Source: Alcaligenaceae bacterium (GTDB lineage Bacteria > Pseudomonadota > Gammaproteobacteria > Burkholderiales > Burkholderiaceae_B). Taken from it: a stretch of 64,000 bases of DNA. The notes beneath the pieces were generated by a model. That model made no database searches and was not told where the DNA came from. It worked only from the letters and a program-made list of their open reading frames with translations. The stretch is from the NCBI GenBank assembly GCA_013416405.1, contig JACCET010000002.1, positions 186,001 through 250,000 of the forward strand, in the 5' to 3' direction. Both the position numbers and the translations under genes were made by a program. Shown here piece by piece: positions 53,168 through 64,000 of the stretch. Numbering within the stretch: the stretch's first letter is position 1; every line of letters begins with the position of its first letter.

Positions 53168-53602
53168 ATGGATCTTAGAAAACTGAAAACCTTGATTGAC
53201 CTCGTTGCGGATTCGGGTATTGCCGAACTCGAAATCACCGAGGGCGAAGGCAAAGTCAGAATCGTCAAATTCTCGCAGTCCGTGCAGCCTGTTGCCTATG
53301 CCGTTCCCGAAGCAGCGGCACCTGTTGCGGCTGCGCCGGCGGCACCCGCTGCGCCAGCCGCTCCATCAGGTCACGCCGTCAAGGCACCCATGGTGGGTAC
53401 TTTCTACCGCGCGCCCAATCCTGGCGCATCCCCCTTTGTTGAAGTGGGCCAGGCAGTCAAGGAAGGCGAGCCACTGTGCATCATCGAAGCCATGAAGCTG
53501 CTCAACGAAATCGAAGCCGACAAGTCGGGCGTGATCAAGGAAATCCTGGTTGAGAACGGCGAGCCCGTTGAATATGGCCAACCCCTGTTCATTATTGGTT
53601 AA
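53168..53602 (+). CDS. accB: Biotin carboxyl carrier protein of acetyl-CoA carboxylase
   Basis: This is a 144-residue carrier for fatty acid synthesis. The N-terminal dimerisation part ([17 protein letters not shown]) is followed by an Ala/Pro-rich linker (residues about 46-67). The biotinyl domain carries the modified K110 in [17 protein letters not shown]. coli has MKMM at this place. The start at 53168 is preceded by GGGAAG. It is 3 bases from accC and co-translated. Confidence 0.98.
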   Translation: MDLRKLKTLIDLVADSGIAELEITEGEGKVRIVKFSQSVQPVAYAVPEAAAPVAAAPAAPAAPAAPSGHAVKAPMVGTFYRAPNPGASPFVEVGQAVKEGEPLCIIEAMKLLNEIEADKSGVIKEILVENGEPVEYGQPLFIIG

Positions 53603-53605
53603 TCC

Positions 53606-54952
53606 ATGTTTGAAAAAATCCTCATAGCCAATCGCGGCGAGATCGCTTTGCGCATTCAGCGCGCCTGCCGCGAGCTGGGCATCAAAACGGTGGTCGTCCA
53701 CTCCGAGGCTGATCGCGAAGCCAAGTATGTGCGCCTGGCCGATGAGTCGGTGTGCATAGGGCCGGCCCCGGCACGTGACAGCTACTTGAACATGCCTGCC
53801 ATTATTTCGGCGGCCGAGGTCACTGATTCCGAAGCCATTCATCCCGGCTACGGTTTCCTGGCTGAAAACGCCGACTTCGCCGACCGTGTGGAAAAAAGCG
53901 GCTTCGTCTTCATTGGACCTCGTCCGGAAACCATACGCACCATGGGCGACAAGGTCTGCGCCAAGAAGGCCATGATAGAAGCGGGCGTGCCTGTCGTGCC
54001 TGGTTCCGAGGGCGCCTTGCCGGAAGACCCAGAAGAAATCATGCGCACGGCGCGTGAGGTCGGCTATCCCGTCATCATCAAGGCCGCAGGCGGCGGCGGT
54101 GGTCGCGGTATGCGTGTCGTCTACACCGAGGCTGCCCTGCTCAATGCCGTCGCCATGACGCGCAACGAGGCAGGCGCTGCATTCAACAATCCTGAAGTCT
54201 ATATGGAGAAGTTCCTCGAGAACCCGCGCCATATCGAGATTCAGGTGCTGGCCGATGGCGGACGCAATGCCGTCTGGTTGGGCGAGCGCGACTGCTCCAT
54301 GCAGCGGCGTCACCAGAAAGTCGTCGAAGAGGCTCCGGCACCCGGTATCGCCAGGCGCCTTATCGAGCGTATAGGTGAACGTTGCGCCGAGGCCTGCCGC
54401 AAGATGGGTTATCGCGGTGCGGGCACTTTTGAATTTCTGTATGAAAACGGCGAGTTCTTTTTCATAGAAATGAATACCCGCATCCAGGTCGAGCACACGG
54501 TTACGGAAATGATCACGGGGCTGGATCTGGTACAGCAGCAGATCAAGATCGCCGCCGGCGAGAAGTTCCTATTGCGCCAGCGCGACGTGGTTTTTCATGG
54601 CCACTCCATAGAGTGCCGCATCAACGCCGAAGATCCGTTCAAGTTCACGCCCAGCCCGGGTCGCATCACCAATTGGCATACGCCGGGTGGGCCTGGTGTG
54701 CGTATGGATTCGCACGTTTTCACGGGTTACACGGTGCCGCCCAACTACGATTCCATGATAGCCAAACTCATCACTTACGGTGACTCGCGCGAGCAGGCGA
54801 TCGCCCGCATGGAAATCGCCTTGTCCGAGATGGTTGTGGAAGGGGTGCAAACCAATATTCCGCTGCATCGCGAACTTATGCAAGATGCGCGCTTTATCGA
54901 AGGCGGCACCAGCATTCACTACCTGGAGCACAAGCTCTCGCAGCGGCCGTAA
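53606..54952 (+). CDS. accC: Biotin carboxylase of acetyl-CoA carboxylase
   Basis: This is a 448-residue ATP-grasp enzyme that carboxylates the AccB biotin. The N-terminal [19 protein letters not shown], the glycine-rich ATP loop [29 protein letters not shown] and [16 protein letters not shown] are all in place. Length and sequence are standard. It is followed 11 bases later by prmA. Confidence 0.99.
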   Translation: MFEKILIANRGEIALRIQRACRELGIKTVVVHSEADREAKYVRLADESVCIGPAPARDSYLNMPAIISAAEVTDSEAIHPGYGFLAENADFADRVEKSGFVFIGPRPETIRTMGDKVCAKKAMIEAGVPVVPGSEGALPEDPEEIMRTAREVGYPVIIKAAGGGGGRGMRVVYTEAALLNAVAMTRNEAGAAFNNPEVYMEKFLENPRHIEIQVLADGGRNAVWLGERDCSMQRRHQKVVEEAPAPGIARRLIERIGERCAEACRKMGYRGAGTFEFLYENGEFFFIEMNTRIQVEHTVTEMITGLDLVQQQIKIAAGEKFLLRQRDVVFHGHSIECRINAEDPFKFTPSPGRITNWHTPGGPGVRMDSHVFTGYTVPPNYDSMIAKLITYGDSREQAIARMEIALSEMVVEGVQTNIPLHRELMQDARFIEGGTSIHYLEHKLSQRP

Positions 54953-54963
54953 GGAAGAACACC

Positions 54964-55890
54964 ATGCGCGAACTCGTGCTCAATTGTCCCGAGGCGCAGG
55001 CCGAGGCTTTGTCCGATCTTTTGCTCGAGGCCGGCGTGCTGTCGGTTTCAGTCGAAGACGCCGACGGCAATACCGACGCCGAGCGTCCCCTCTTTGGCGA
55101 GCCCGGGCTTGAGCCCGAAGTGCAAGCCTGGGATAGAAATGTGCTGGTGGCGCTGCTGCCCGATGGGCTGGATCCGGCGCAAATCATCGAGCAACTGGGC
55201 GACGCCGGCTACGCCGATTACCAGGCAGGGCAATGGAGCATGCGCGAGGTGCCCGATGCAGACTGGGTGCGCCTGACGCAATCGCAGTTTCAGCCCATAC
55301 AAGTGGGCGAACGCATCTGGATCGTACCCAGCTGGCATCGCGACAACCCCGATGTGCCGGCCAGGCAAGATGATGCAAGCGCCGAAGGCGCGATTCATAT
55401 TGAGCTTGATCCCGGCCTGGCCTTCGGCACAGGCAGCCACCCTACCACCCATCTGTGCCTGGAATGGCTGTCGACTCATGTGCAAGGCCAGGAAACACTG
55501 CTTGATTATGGCTGTGGCTCAGGCATATTGGCGATTGCAGCCAAAAAACTGGGCGCGGGCGATACCCATGCGGTCGATATCGACGAGCAGGCGGTGCAAT
55601 CAACCCGCTACAATGCACAGGTGAATCAGGTGGCGCTGGAAGCCATGCTGCCTAACGATCTTTCCGATGGACAGTATCAACTGGTCGTTGCCAATATACT
55701 GTCCAATCCGCTGAAGTTGCTGGCGCCCATGCTGTCTAACCGGGTCTTGCCCGGAGGCCACCTGGTGCTCTCTGGCGTCCTGGAGCGCCAGGCCCTCGAG
55801 GTTGCGCAAGCCTATGCGCCTTGGTTGGCCATGGATGTCTGGCAGGCCCGCGAAGGCTGGGTATGCCTGCACGGACGCCGTCCTGCCTGA
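54964..55890 (+). CDS. prmA: Ribosomal protein L11 methyltransferase
   Basis: This is a 308-residue SAM-dependent enzyme that trimethylates ribosomal protein L11. The N-terminal substrate domain (RELVLNCPEAQAEALSDLLL) precedes the catalytic domain, which has AFGTGSHPTTHLCLEWL, the SAM loop LDYGCGSGILAIAAKKLGA and the NPPY-equivalent VANILSNPLKLL. It is co-transcribed with accBC, a widely conserved linkage. Confidence 0.97.
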   Translation: MRELVLNCPEAQAEALSDLLLEAGVLSVSVEDADGNTDAERPLFGEPGLEPEVQAWDRNVLVALLPDGLDPAQIIEQLGDAGYADYQAGQWSMREVPDADWVRLTQSQFQPIQVGERIWIVPSWHRDNPDVPARQDDASAEGAIHIELDPGLAFGTGSHPTTHLCLEWLSTHVQGQETLLDYGCGSGILAIAAKKLGAGDTHAVDIDEQAVQSTRYNAQVNQVALEAMLPNDLSDGQYQLVVANILSNPLKLLAPMLSNRVLPGGHLVLSGVLERQALEVAQAYAPWLAMDVWQAREGWVCLHGRRPA

Positions 55891-55912
55891 GCGCCGCTCA
55901 TTTTTTACGCTT

Positions 55913-57097
55913 ATGGACCTGACCACGCGCTGCCCTGAATGCGGCACTACGTTTTCCGCCAGTCTTGCGCAGCTGCAGTTGCGCAAAGGCTATATACGTT
56001 GCATCAAGTGCGCTCATATCTTTGACGGCTACGAGGCAGTGGTGTCTGCGGGTGTTGGCGCTGTGTCCAGCGAGATATCGACTGAGCCGGCAACGTCTGA
56101 GCCGGTGCCGCAGAAGAGCGTCGTGAACCAAGAACCCTCTCTGCCTCCGGTGCTGACTGTGCCAAACGCGCCAGACGCGCCAGACGCGCCGCAAGAGCCG
56201 TCCGTATCCATGCCCAGTGTTTTAAGGCAACGCCCTAGGCCGGCCAATGAGCCGGTGCATCATATATCAGCTGCCCAGACAGGCCCCGATCCGGCATTCA
56301 CCATTTCAACACAAGCCGTGGCGTCAACGCCAGCCTCTGGGCAGGCTCGCACCTTCCATCTGGGGCAGGGGCATACCCAGGCCCGGCCCGAGCCTACGTT
56401 GGGCGCTGCGCGCACCGAAGCTGTGGAGCCCGTGGTTCACAGCACAGATACCGGCCATGATGTGCGGGCGTCCGGACTTTATGTCGAACCCAGGTCTGGG
56501 GTTGCGGGTAACCGACCCGCTGATAACGCCCGCAGCGTCGGTGCGCCTGAGCATGGCGGTGCTGCGCAGGGGAGTATGGGCCGACTGCTGTGGGGAGGTC
56601 TGGTGTTTCTGGGCGTGCTGCTTTTGCTGGCGCAGCTGGCTTATATATACCGCGCGCAAATAGCGAACAATGTGCCTGCCTTGCGTCCGGTGCTCGAGCG
56701 TGCTTGCATCCCGCTGGAGTGCCAGATTCCTTATGCACGGCAGATAGATCAAATTTCCATTATGAGTTCTTCCTTGCGCTCGGGCGCCGAGGCCGCTGCG
56801 GCAGGCGCAACTAAGCAGACCCCAGCCGCCGATGGGCAGACGCCGGCCACCATGTTGTTGCAGCTGACCATGCGCAACAGCTACGACAAACCGCAGGAGT
56901 GGCCCACGCTGGTGCTGGACTTGACCGATTTATCAGGTACCCGGGTGGTCAGGAAGAACCTACCGCCTCAAGGCTATTTGCCGGCAGAGGTCGTGGGCCA
57001 GCCTTTCAAGGCGGGTAGTGAAATCACGGTAGAGGTGCCGATAGTGATGAAAGATGTAAAAGTAAATGGCTACCAACTCGACAAATTTTTTCAATGA
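55913..57097 (+). CDS. Zinc-ribbon / DUF3426 membrane protein
   Basis: This is a 394-residue protein in three parts. An N-terminal zinc ribbon of MJ0042 type has C7, C10, C30 and C33. A long low-complexity Pro/Ala/Thr-rich stretch follows (about residues 50-215). One membrane helix (LLWGGLVFLGVLLLLAQLAYIY, about 223-245) precedes a C-terminal DUF3426 domain ending QLDKFFQ. The start at 55913 gives the intact zinc ribbon. The function is unknown, but a gene of this type after prmA is conserved in Burkholderiales. Its stop overlaps the start of the PfkB kinase gene (ATGA). Confidence 0.9.
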   Translation: MDLTTRCPECGTTFSASLAQLQLRKGYIRCIKCAHIFDGYEAVVSAGVGAVSSEISTEPATSEPVPQKSVVNQEPSLPPVLTVPNAPDAPDAPQEPSVSMPSVLRQRPRPANEPVHHISAAQTGPDPAFTISTQAVASTPASGQARTFHLGQGHTQARPEPTLGAARTEAVEPVVHSTDTGHDVRASGLYVEPRSGVAGNRPADNARSVGAPEHGGAAQGSMGRLLWGGLVFLGVLLLLAQLAYIYRAQIANNVPALRPVLERACIPLECQIPYARQIDQISIMSSSLRSGAEAAAAGATKQTPAADGQTPATMLLQLTMRNSYDKPQEWPTLVLDLTDLSGTRVVRKNLPPQGYLPAEVVGQPFKAGSEITVEVPIVMKDVKVNGYQLDKFFQ

Positions 57098-58047
57098 AGC
57101 AAGCTATGTCTGACAAAGTTCTTATTTGCGGTTCGGTGGCTTTCGACACCATCACGGTGTTCGAAGGGCATTTCAAAGATCATATTCTGGCCGACAGCAT
57201 ACAGTCGCTCAGTGTTTCATTCTTGGCGCCCACTATGCGCAAAGAGTATGGCGGGTGCGCCGGCAATATCGCCTATAACCTGAGCCTGTTGGGCGGCCAT
57301 GCGGTGCCGGTGGGCACGGTAGGATCAGACGCGTCGGACTATCTCTTGCACCTGCAGCAGCTGGGCATAGATACCAGCATGATTCGGGTGCTGCCCGACA
57401 TGTATACGCCCCAATGTTTTATTACGACCGATCTGGACAACAATCAGATTGCGTCGTTTCACCCCGGTGCCATGATGCGCTCAGCGGAAAACGACCTGAG
57501 CGGGCAAAGCGCGGCATGGGCCATCGTGGCGCCTGATTCCAAGGACGGCATGTTTGCGCATGCCCGCCGCCTGCATGCTCAGGGCACTCCTTTTATCTTT
57601 GACCTGGGCCAGGCCATGCCGCTGTTTTCGGGCGAAGACTTGGAAGAGATGCTGCCGCTGGCCCAGATACTGACGGCCAACGACTATGAAGCCAGCGTCA
57701 TCGAACAGCGTACCGGACGCAGCATGGCCGATATTGCACTAGGCATGCAGGCCGTTGTGGTGACGCGGGGGGCGGAAGGCGCCACACTTTATACGGGTGA
57801 TGCCGAAACCCACATAGCGCCGGTCAAGGCCGAAAGCATTGTCGACCCCACTGGTTGTGGCGATGCGCATCGCGCTGGCTTGTTATATGGGCTTACCAAA
57901 AACTGGTCACTGATAGATGCATGCCGTTTGGCTAACGCTATGGGTAGCTTTAAAATTGCTTCCAGAGGGCCGCAAAATCATCACCCCAGTCGTGAAGAGA
58001 TCAGCACGACCCTGAAGCAGTACTATGGCCTGACATTTAAGGAGTGA
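57094..58047 (+). CDS. PfkB-family carbohydrate/adenosine kinase
   Basis: This is a 317-residue ribokinase-fold sugar or nucleoside kinase. The substrate region GGCAGNIAYNLSLLGG and the PfkB signature VDPTGCGDAHRAG are visible, the latter with catalytic base D257; the usual GAGDAF reads GCGDAH. The protein looks closest to adenosine/ribokinase-like kinases of Burkholderiales, but the substrate cannot be told by eye. It is coupled to the zinc-ribbon gene upstream and followed by a lipoprotein gene after 4 bases. Confidence 0.92.
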   Translation: MKQAMSDKVLICGSVAFDTITVFEGHFKDHILADSIQSLSVSFLAPTMRKEYGGCAGNIAYNLSLLGGHAVPVGTVGSDASDYLLHLQQLGIDTSMIRVLPDMYTPQCFITTDLDNNQIASFHPGAMMRSAENDLSGQSAAWAIVAPDSKDGMFAHARRLHAQGTPFIFDLGQAMPLFSGEDLEEMLPLAQILTANDYEASVIEQRTGRSMADIALGMQAVVVTRGAEGATLYTGDAETHIAPVKAESIVDPTGCGDAHRAGLLYGLTKNWSLIDACRLANAMGSFKIASRGPQNHHPSREEISTTLKQYYGLTFKE

Positions 58048-58051
58048 TTCC

Positions 58052-58552
58052 ATGAGTTCATCTTTTCTTTCGCCCGCAGGCGGGCGTCCTGCTCGCCTCC
58101 TTGCCATGGCCGCGCTTGCCGGTTCCCTGACGGTGCTCGCGGGTTGCGCCAATGATACCGCCTCGTCATCTGTGTACAGCTACGGCCAGGCTCAGCGTGA
58201 ACAGATAGTCCGTTTGGGCACAGTCGATGCGGTACGCTCGGTCACCATCCAAAACGACCGCTCCAGCGGCGCCGGCGCTCTGGCGGGTGGTGCACTGGGC
58301 GGTGTGGCCGCCAGCACCATAGGTGGTGGCACCGGACAGGTTCTGGCAACCATAGGTGGTGGCTTGCTGGGTGCCATGGCGGGTAATGCAGTTGAAAATA
58401 ATATGGGGAAAAGCCAGGGGTTGGAAATAACCGTCAGGCTCGACAACGGCGAGACCCGCGTGATTGCGCAGGCAGCCGATGTTGCCATCAGCGCGGGCCA
58501 GCGCGTACGCGTTATCAGCGGCAACGGCCCGACACGTGTCGTGCCCATGTAG
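58052..58552 (+). CDS. Glycine-zipper outer-membrane lipoprotein (SlyB/Pcp-like)
   Basis: This is a 166-residue lipoprotein. The signal peptide ends in the lipobox TVLAGC near residue 32. A 17-kDa-antigen-like glycine-zipper region follows (ALAGGALGGVAASTIGGGTG, then ATIGGGLLGAMAGN). The C-terminal part (ITVRLDNGETRVIAQ through GQRVRVISGNG) is the usual small beta domain. SlyB-type proteins help keep outer-membrane integrity. It is the last gene of the operon, ending at a long palindrome. Confidence 0.93.
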   Translation: MSSSFLSPAGGRPARLLAMAALAGSLTVLAGCANDTASSSVYSYGQAQREQIVRLGTVDAVRSVTIQNDRSSGAGALAGGALGGVAASTIGGGTGQVLATIGGGLLGAMAGNAVENNMGKSQGLEITVRLDNGETRVIAQAADVAISAGQRVRVISGNGPTRVVPM

Positions 58553-58568
58553 CCGCGTCCCCTTTGCG

Positions 58569-58612
58569 GCAGGTAAAACAACAGGCGCTCAGGCGCCTGT
58601 TGTTTTACCTGC
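58569..58612. terminator. 20-bp perfect hairpin between convergent genes
   Basis: Arms 58569-58588 and 58593-58612 are perfectly complementary around a TCAG loop. The outer stem contains TAAAAC/GTTTTA. It lies between the lipoprotein gene and the convergent YggT gene and is a probable bidirectional terminator. Confidence 0.8.
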
Positions 58613-58625
58613 GTTTTGCGCAGCG

Positions 58626-59189
58626 CTATACGCCGAACAGTGAGTAGGCGAAACGCTGAACCACCATCATGGCCACCTGTGCCAGCACCAGCAAAACCAG
58701 CGGTGAAAGATCAAGCCCGCCCAGGTTGGGCATGATGCGACGTATGGGATCAAGCAAGGGTGCTGTCAAGGTGTGCAGCACCGGCATGATGGGCGCCATG
58801 GGGTTCACCCACGACAATATCGCCTGTATCAGGGTCGCCCACAAAATAAGATTGAATGCCCACTTGAGCATGGTCAGGAGCGCAGCCAGCACTGCCGGCA
58901 GCAGGCTTTGCACAGCCGGCAGGGCGCCAGTCAGCAGGAACCAGGATAGCAGCAGGAAGATCAGTGCAGTCAGCCAGCACGCCAGCAGTGTGGGCCAGTC
59001 TATTCGATCGCCCGGGCCGAGGATTTTGCGCAAGGGCTGAACCAGCCAGTTGGTTAGGCGCAGCACCGCCTGCGAGTAGGGGTTGAATGGATGCAGGCGT
59101 ATTGCATACACCCAGGCCCGAATAAGCAAGGCTATGCCGAACAACGAGAAAACAATGCTGACAATGAAATGAAGGATATCACTTAGCAT
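58626..59189 (-). CDS. YggT-family integral membrane protein
   Basis: This is a 187-residue inner-membrane protein made of two YGGT repeats. Each has two hydrophobic helices and the basic loop: first NWLVQPLRKILGPGDRIDW, second LTAPLLDPIRRIMPNLGGLDLSP. YggT proteins are linked with envelope or osmotic homeostasis, but the mechanism is not established. It stands alone, convergent with the lipoprotein operon. Confidence 0.95.
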   Translation of the reverse strand: MLSDILHFIVSIVFSLFGIALLIRAWVYAIRLHPFNPYSQAVLRLTNWLVQPLRKILGPGDRIDWPTLLACWLTALIFLLLSWFLLTGALPAVQSLLPAVLAALLTMLKWAFNLILWATLIQAILSWVNPMAPIMPVLHTLTAPLLDPIRRIMPNLGGLDLSPLVLLVLAQVAMMVVQRFAYSLFGV

Positions 59190-59265
59190 GGGGTTGGATT
59201 GCGTGTAATTTCAAACGACCATTGTCGCATGCCTGGCTGAAAAATATTAAATTGGCCGCCCAAAA

Positions 59266-59293
59266 GAGAACTGCCCGACGATGTCGGGCAGTT
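59266..59293 (-). terminator. Weak terminator hairpin after histone-like gene
   Basis: AACTGCCCGAC (59269-59279) and GTCGGGCAGTT (59283-59293) form an 11-bp stem with a 3-base loop. On the minus strand CTCTTTTG follows. It is 33 bases past the stop codon. Confidence 0.6.
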
Positions 59294-59325
59294 GGGTCAA
59301 GCACTTATGAAAAACACATTACACG

Positions 59326-60015
59326 TTAGGGGCGGCCGCCTGTTGGGAAGGGCCACGATGCTGCCGGGTTAATGGTTTTCTTTGCGTCAGAAGCAGGGTT
59401 GTTGGCCTTGGCTGCTTTGGCTGCCGCTTTGGCGCTAGGCTTTTTGGGCGCTGCCGCTTTCTTGGCAGGAGCCTTTTTGGCTGGCGCTTTCTTTGCGGGT
59501 GCTGCCTTGGTTGGCGCAGCTTTCTTTGCTGGTGCGGCCTTCTTGGCTACTGCCTTTTTGGCCGGGGCTTTCTTAGCTGGTGCTTTCTTTGCAACGGCTT
59601 TCTTTGCAACGGCTTTTTTGGCAGGCGCTTTCTTGGCAACGACCTTCTTGGCTACTGCTTTTTTTGCAGGTGCTTTTTTAGCGACGACCTTTTTGGCGAC
59701 GACTTTTTTCGCAGGTGCTTTCTTTGCAACGGCTTTCTTGGCTACCGCTTTCTTCGCTACTGCCTTTTTAGCAACCACTTTCTTTGCGGGTGCTTTTTTG
59801 GCTACTGCCTTTTTCGCAACGGCTTTCTTTGCAGGCGCTTTCTTGGCAACGACTTTCTTTGCCGGTGATTTTTTAGCTACTGCTTTCTTGGCTGGTGCGG
59901 CTTTCTTGGCAGCAACGGCTTTCTTTACAGCGACTTTTTTAGCGGGTACTGCCTTCTTGGCGGGTGCAGCTTTTTTAGCTGCCGCTTTCTTGGCGGCCTT
60001 TTTGGCTGTTGCCAT
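59326..60015 (-). CDS. Histone H1-like DNA-binding repeat protein
   Basis: This is a 229-residue protein made almost wholly of Lys, Ala, Pro and Val in pentapeptide-like repeats ([15 protein letters not shown]), related to the eukaryotic H1 C-terminal tail and to Bordetella BpH1 and chlamydial Hc2. It is expected to bind and condense DNA without sequence preference. The C-terminal 40 residues (from about 190) are the only non-repetitive part. The start at 60015 has AAGGAGCATTACT upstream. Repeat number is known to vary between strains for such genes. The repeat makes both the protein length and the assembly of this stretch worth caution. Confidence 0.93.
   Translation of the reverse strand: MATAKKAAKKAAAKKAAPAKKAVPAKKVAVKKAVAAKKAAPAKKAVAKKSPAKKVVAKKAPAKKAVAKKAVAKKAPAKKVVAKKAVAKKAVAKKAVAKKAPAKKVVAKKVVAKKAPAKKAVAKKVVAKKAPAKKAVAKKAVAKKAPAKKAPAKKAVAKKAAPAKKAAPTKAAPAKKAPAKKAPAKKAAAPKKPSAKAAAKAAKANNPASDAKKTINPAASWPFPTGGRP
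59450..60010. repeat. In-frame imperfect 15-bp-type tandem repeats
   Basis: The coding DNA of the histone-like gene is an array of imperfect repeats of about 15 bases, with core GCTTTCTTGGC and variants, reading AVAKK or APAKK on the minus strand. Such arrays can expand or contract by slippage in multiples of 15 bases without breaking the frame. Confidence 0.8.
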
Positions 60016-60172
60016 AGTAATGCTCCTTGAGGTCGAGTCTAAGAGGACGTCCACCCATTTGATATAGCCCCCACGCAATGTGTGCGACCCATCTCAAATG
60101 GCGCAAGCGTGCAAAGCATATAGCACCTTGCACGCCTAGAGTCTAACGTAAGCTTTTACTATCTTCCAAGCA

Positions 60173-61327
60173 TTATTCCCAGCTTAATGCTCCGCCGGTC
60201 TGATATTCGATGACTCGCGTCTCGAAAAAGTTGCGCTCTTTCTTCAGGTCTATCATTTCCGCCATCCATGGAAATGGATTCTCTTCTTGTGCAAAAAGAG
60301 GCTCGAGACCGATTTGCTGGCAACGTCGATTGGCAATAAAACGCAAATATGATTTGAACATTGACGCGTTCAATCCAAGCACGCCGCGAGGCATGGTGTC
60401 TTCAGCGTAAGCATATTCAAGGTCTACGGCCTTTTTGAACAGTTCACGCAACTCTTCGCGAAACTCGGCTGTCCATAAATGCGGGTTCTCGAGTTTGATC
60501 GTGTTGATGAGATCGATGCCGAAGTTGCAGTGCATGGATTCATCGCGAAGTATGTACATGTATTGCTCGGCGGCGCCCGTCATTTTATTTTGGCGACCCA
60601 ACGCAAGTATTTGCGTAAAACCAACATAAAAGAACAAACCTTCCATCAGGCAAGCAAAAACAATCAGCGATTTAAGCAAGGTCTGATCGGCTTGTGGCGT
60701 GCCTGTCTGGAAGTGAGGGTCGGCAATGGCGTCGATGAATGGAATCAGGAATTCATCTTTGGCGCGTATGGATGGCACTTCGTTGTAGGCGTTGAAGATC
60801 TCGGCTTCATCAAGATCAAGACTTTCAACAATGTACTGGTAAGCGTGCGTGTGTATGGCTTCTTCAAAGGCCTGGCGCAGCAGGAACTGCCTGCATTCTG
60901 GCGCGGTGATGTGTCGGTAAGTGCCCAGAACAATATTGTTGGCGGCCAGTGAGTCGGCGGTGACGAAGAAGCCCAGGTTACGCTTGACGATGCGGCGTTC
61001 GTCTTCAGTCAGTCCGTTGGGATTTTTCCAAAGCGCGATATCGCGCGACATGTTGACCTCTTGCGGCATCCAGTGGTTGGCGCAAGTAGCCAAATACTTT
61101 TCCCAGGCCCATTTGTATTTGAAAGGCACTAGTTGGTTGACGTCGGTCTTGCCATTGATGATGCGTTTGTCGGCGGCCCGCACGCGGCTGGTGGCGTCGG
61201 GCGATGCACTGGCGGCAGCGGCTTGCGCCGGTGCCAGAGCGTTGTTGTCCAGCCCTTGCTGCTGCGTTGCAGTGCCATGGCTGTTGGTGGCCGTGGTGGT
61301 GGCGGGGGTGTCGTCCCAGTTCAACAT
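60173..61327 (-). CDS. nrdB: Class Ia ribonucleotide reductase beta subunit
   Basis: This is a 384-residue radical-generating subunit. Diiron and radical-site segments are recognisable: the first ligand region around [35 protein letters not shown] with the E-x2-H pair, and [14 protein letters not shown] with a second E-x2-H pair. The N-terminal 75 residues are an Ala/Thr-rich extension. The ATG at 61327 (MLNWDD) is the natural start, 19 bases after the nrdA stop. It pairs with NrdA to make deoxyribonucleotides aerobically. Confidence 0.97.
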   Translation of the reverse strand: MLNWDDTPATTTATNSHGTATQQQGLDNNALAPAQAAAASASPDATSRVRAADKRIINGKTDVNQLVPFKYKWAWEKYLATCANHWMPQEVNMSRDIALWKNPNGLTEDERRIVKRNLGFFVTADSLAANNIVLGTYRHITAPECRQFLLRQAFEEAIHTHAYQYIVESLDLDEAEIFNAYNEVPSIRAKDEFLIPFIDAIADPHFQTGTPQADQTLLKSLIVFACLMEGLFFYVGFTQILALGRQNKMTGAAEQYMYILRDESMHCNFGIDLINTIKLENPHLWTAEFREELRELFKKAVDLEYAYAEDTMPRGVLGLNASMFKSYLRFIANRRCQQIGLEPLFAQEENPFPWMAEMIDLKKERNFFETRVIEYQTGGALSWE

Positions 61328-61346
61328 AATGATTTCCTGTATTCGT

Positions 61347-64000
<2,654 letters not shown>

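Noticed and set aside
53366-54496. 376-residue minus frame opposite accB-accC
   Set aside because: It is antisense to two unmistakable essential genes and has no motif of its own.
59450-60010. Regular repeats suggestive of a CRISPR or satellite array
   Set aside because: The units are in frame, imperfect, have no unique spacers and encode a known histone-like protein.
59372-60067. Long open frame on the plus strand opposite the histone-like gene (Ala/Phe/Leu-rich)
   Set aside because: It is the antisense of the AVAKK repeats; the minus frame has a good RBS and a known family.

Overview
The window reads as chromosome of a betaproteobacterium of the order Burkholderiales, most probably the family Alcaligenaceae (Bordetella, Pusillimonas or Achromobacter relatives). 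This is inferred from the gene families and gene order: a Bug-type tricarboxylate-transporter receptor, a Lys/Ala/Pro-repeat histone H1-like protein, the mtgA-aroE-tonB-like-RNase order, rplU-rpmA-obg-proB, and many LysR/GntR-controlled catabolic clusters. No rRNA, tRNA, insertion sequence, prophage or CRISPR array was seen. Genes are tightly packed and no stretch longer than about 250 bases lacks a gene.

Left part (1-15,992), accessory metabolism. A truncated CBS-domain protein and a heme-ligand-less bacterioferritin-like ferritin are followed by a YahK-type alcohol dehydrogenase. Next come an EctD-like 2-oxoglutarate dioxygenase with its GntR regulator, a 3-hydroxyisobutyrate-dehydrogenase-type enzyme with LysR and MFS genes, a thiol-dioxygenase-like cupin and an MFS exporter with a 57-residue membrane partner. 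A fatty-acid-like catabolic cluster closes this part: Bug receptor, crotonase, two co-translated acyl-CoA dehydrogenases, a CaiB/BaiF CoA-transferase and a LysR regulator. A TTGATATCGC motif recurs at both ends of that cluster's forward operon.

Central part (16,007-23,482), the most interesting locus. A LacI-type regulator faces a seven-gene operon: a polar-amino-acid-type ABC transporter (two permeases, ATPase, receptor), a VOC-fold protein, a RuBisCO-like protein that keeps the carbamate lysine motif, and a DUF1537 acid-sugar kinase. RuBisCO-like protein plus DUF1537 kinase is known from 3-oxo-isoapionate (D-apiose) breakdown, but the transporter type and the VOC partner do not fit the described versions. 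A perfect 20-bp palindrome between regulator and operon is the likely operator.

Right part (23,519-64,000), mostly housekeeping: mtfA, an SDR, a DUF2238 membrane protein, an MFS exporter, ppc, an OmpA-like lipoprotein, an orphan pseudo-receiver regulator, dadA with its Lrp regulator, proB, obg, rpmA, rplU, argJ, hemL, thiE, thiD, a small rubredoxin, yqgE, ruvX, an acyltransferase, apaH, lptG, mtgA, aroE, a TonB-like protein, an RNB ribonuclease, a YqiA-like esterase, mpl, a TlpA-like thioredoxin, aroQ, accB, accC, prmA, a zinc-ribbon/DUF3426 protein, a PfkB kinase, a glycine-zipper lipoprotein, a YggT protein, the histone H1-like protein, nrdB, and nrdA cut by the window end.

Functions are assigned by reading motifs and recalling family sequences; no database search was run. 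Many starts were moved inward from the longest open frame on the basis of ribosome-binding sites, overlaps with neighbours and known N-termini.
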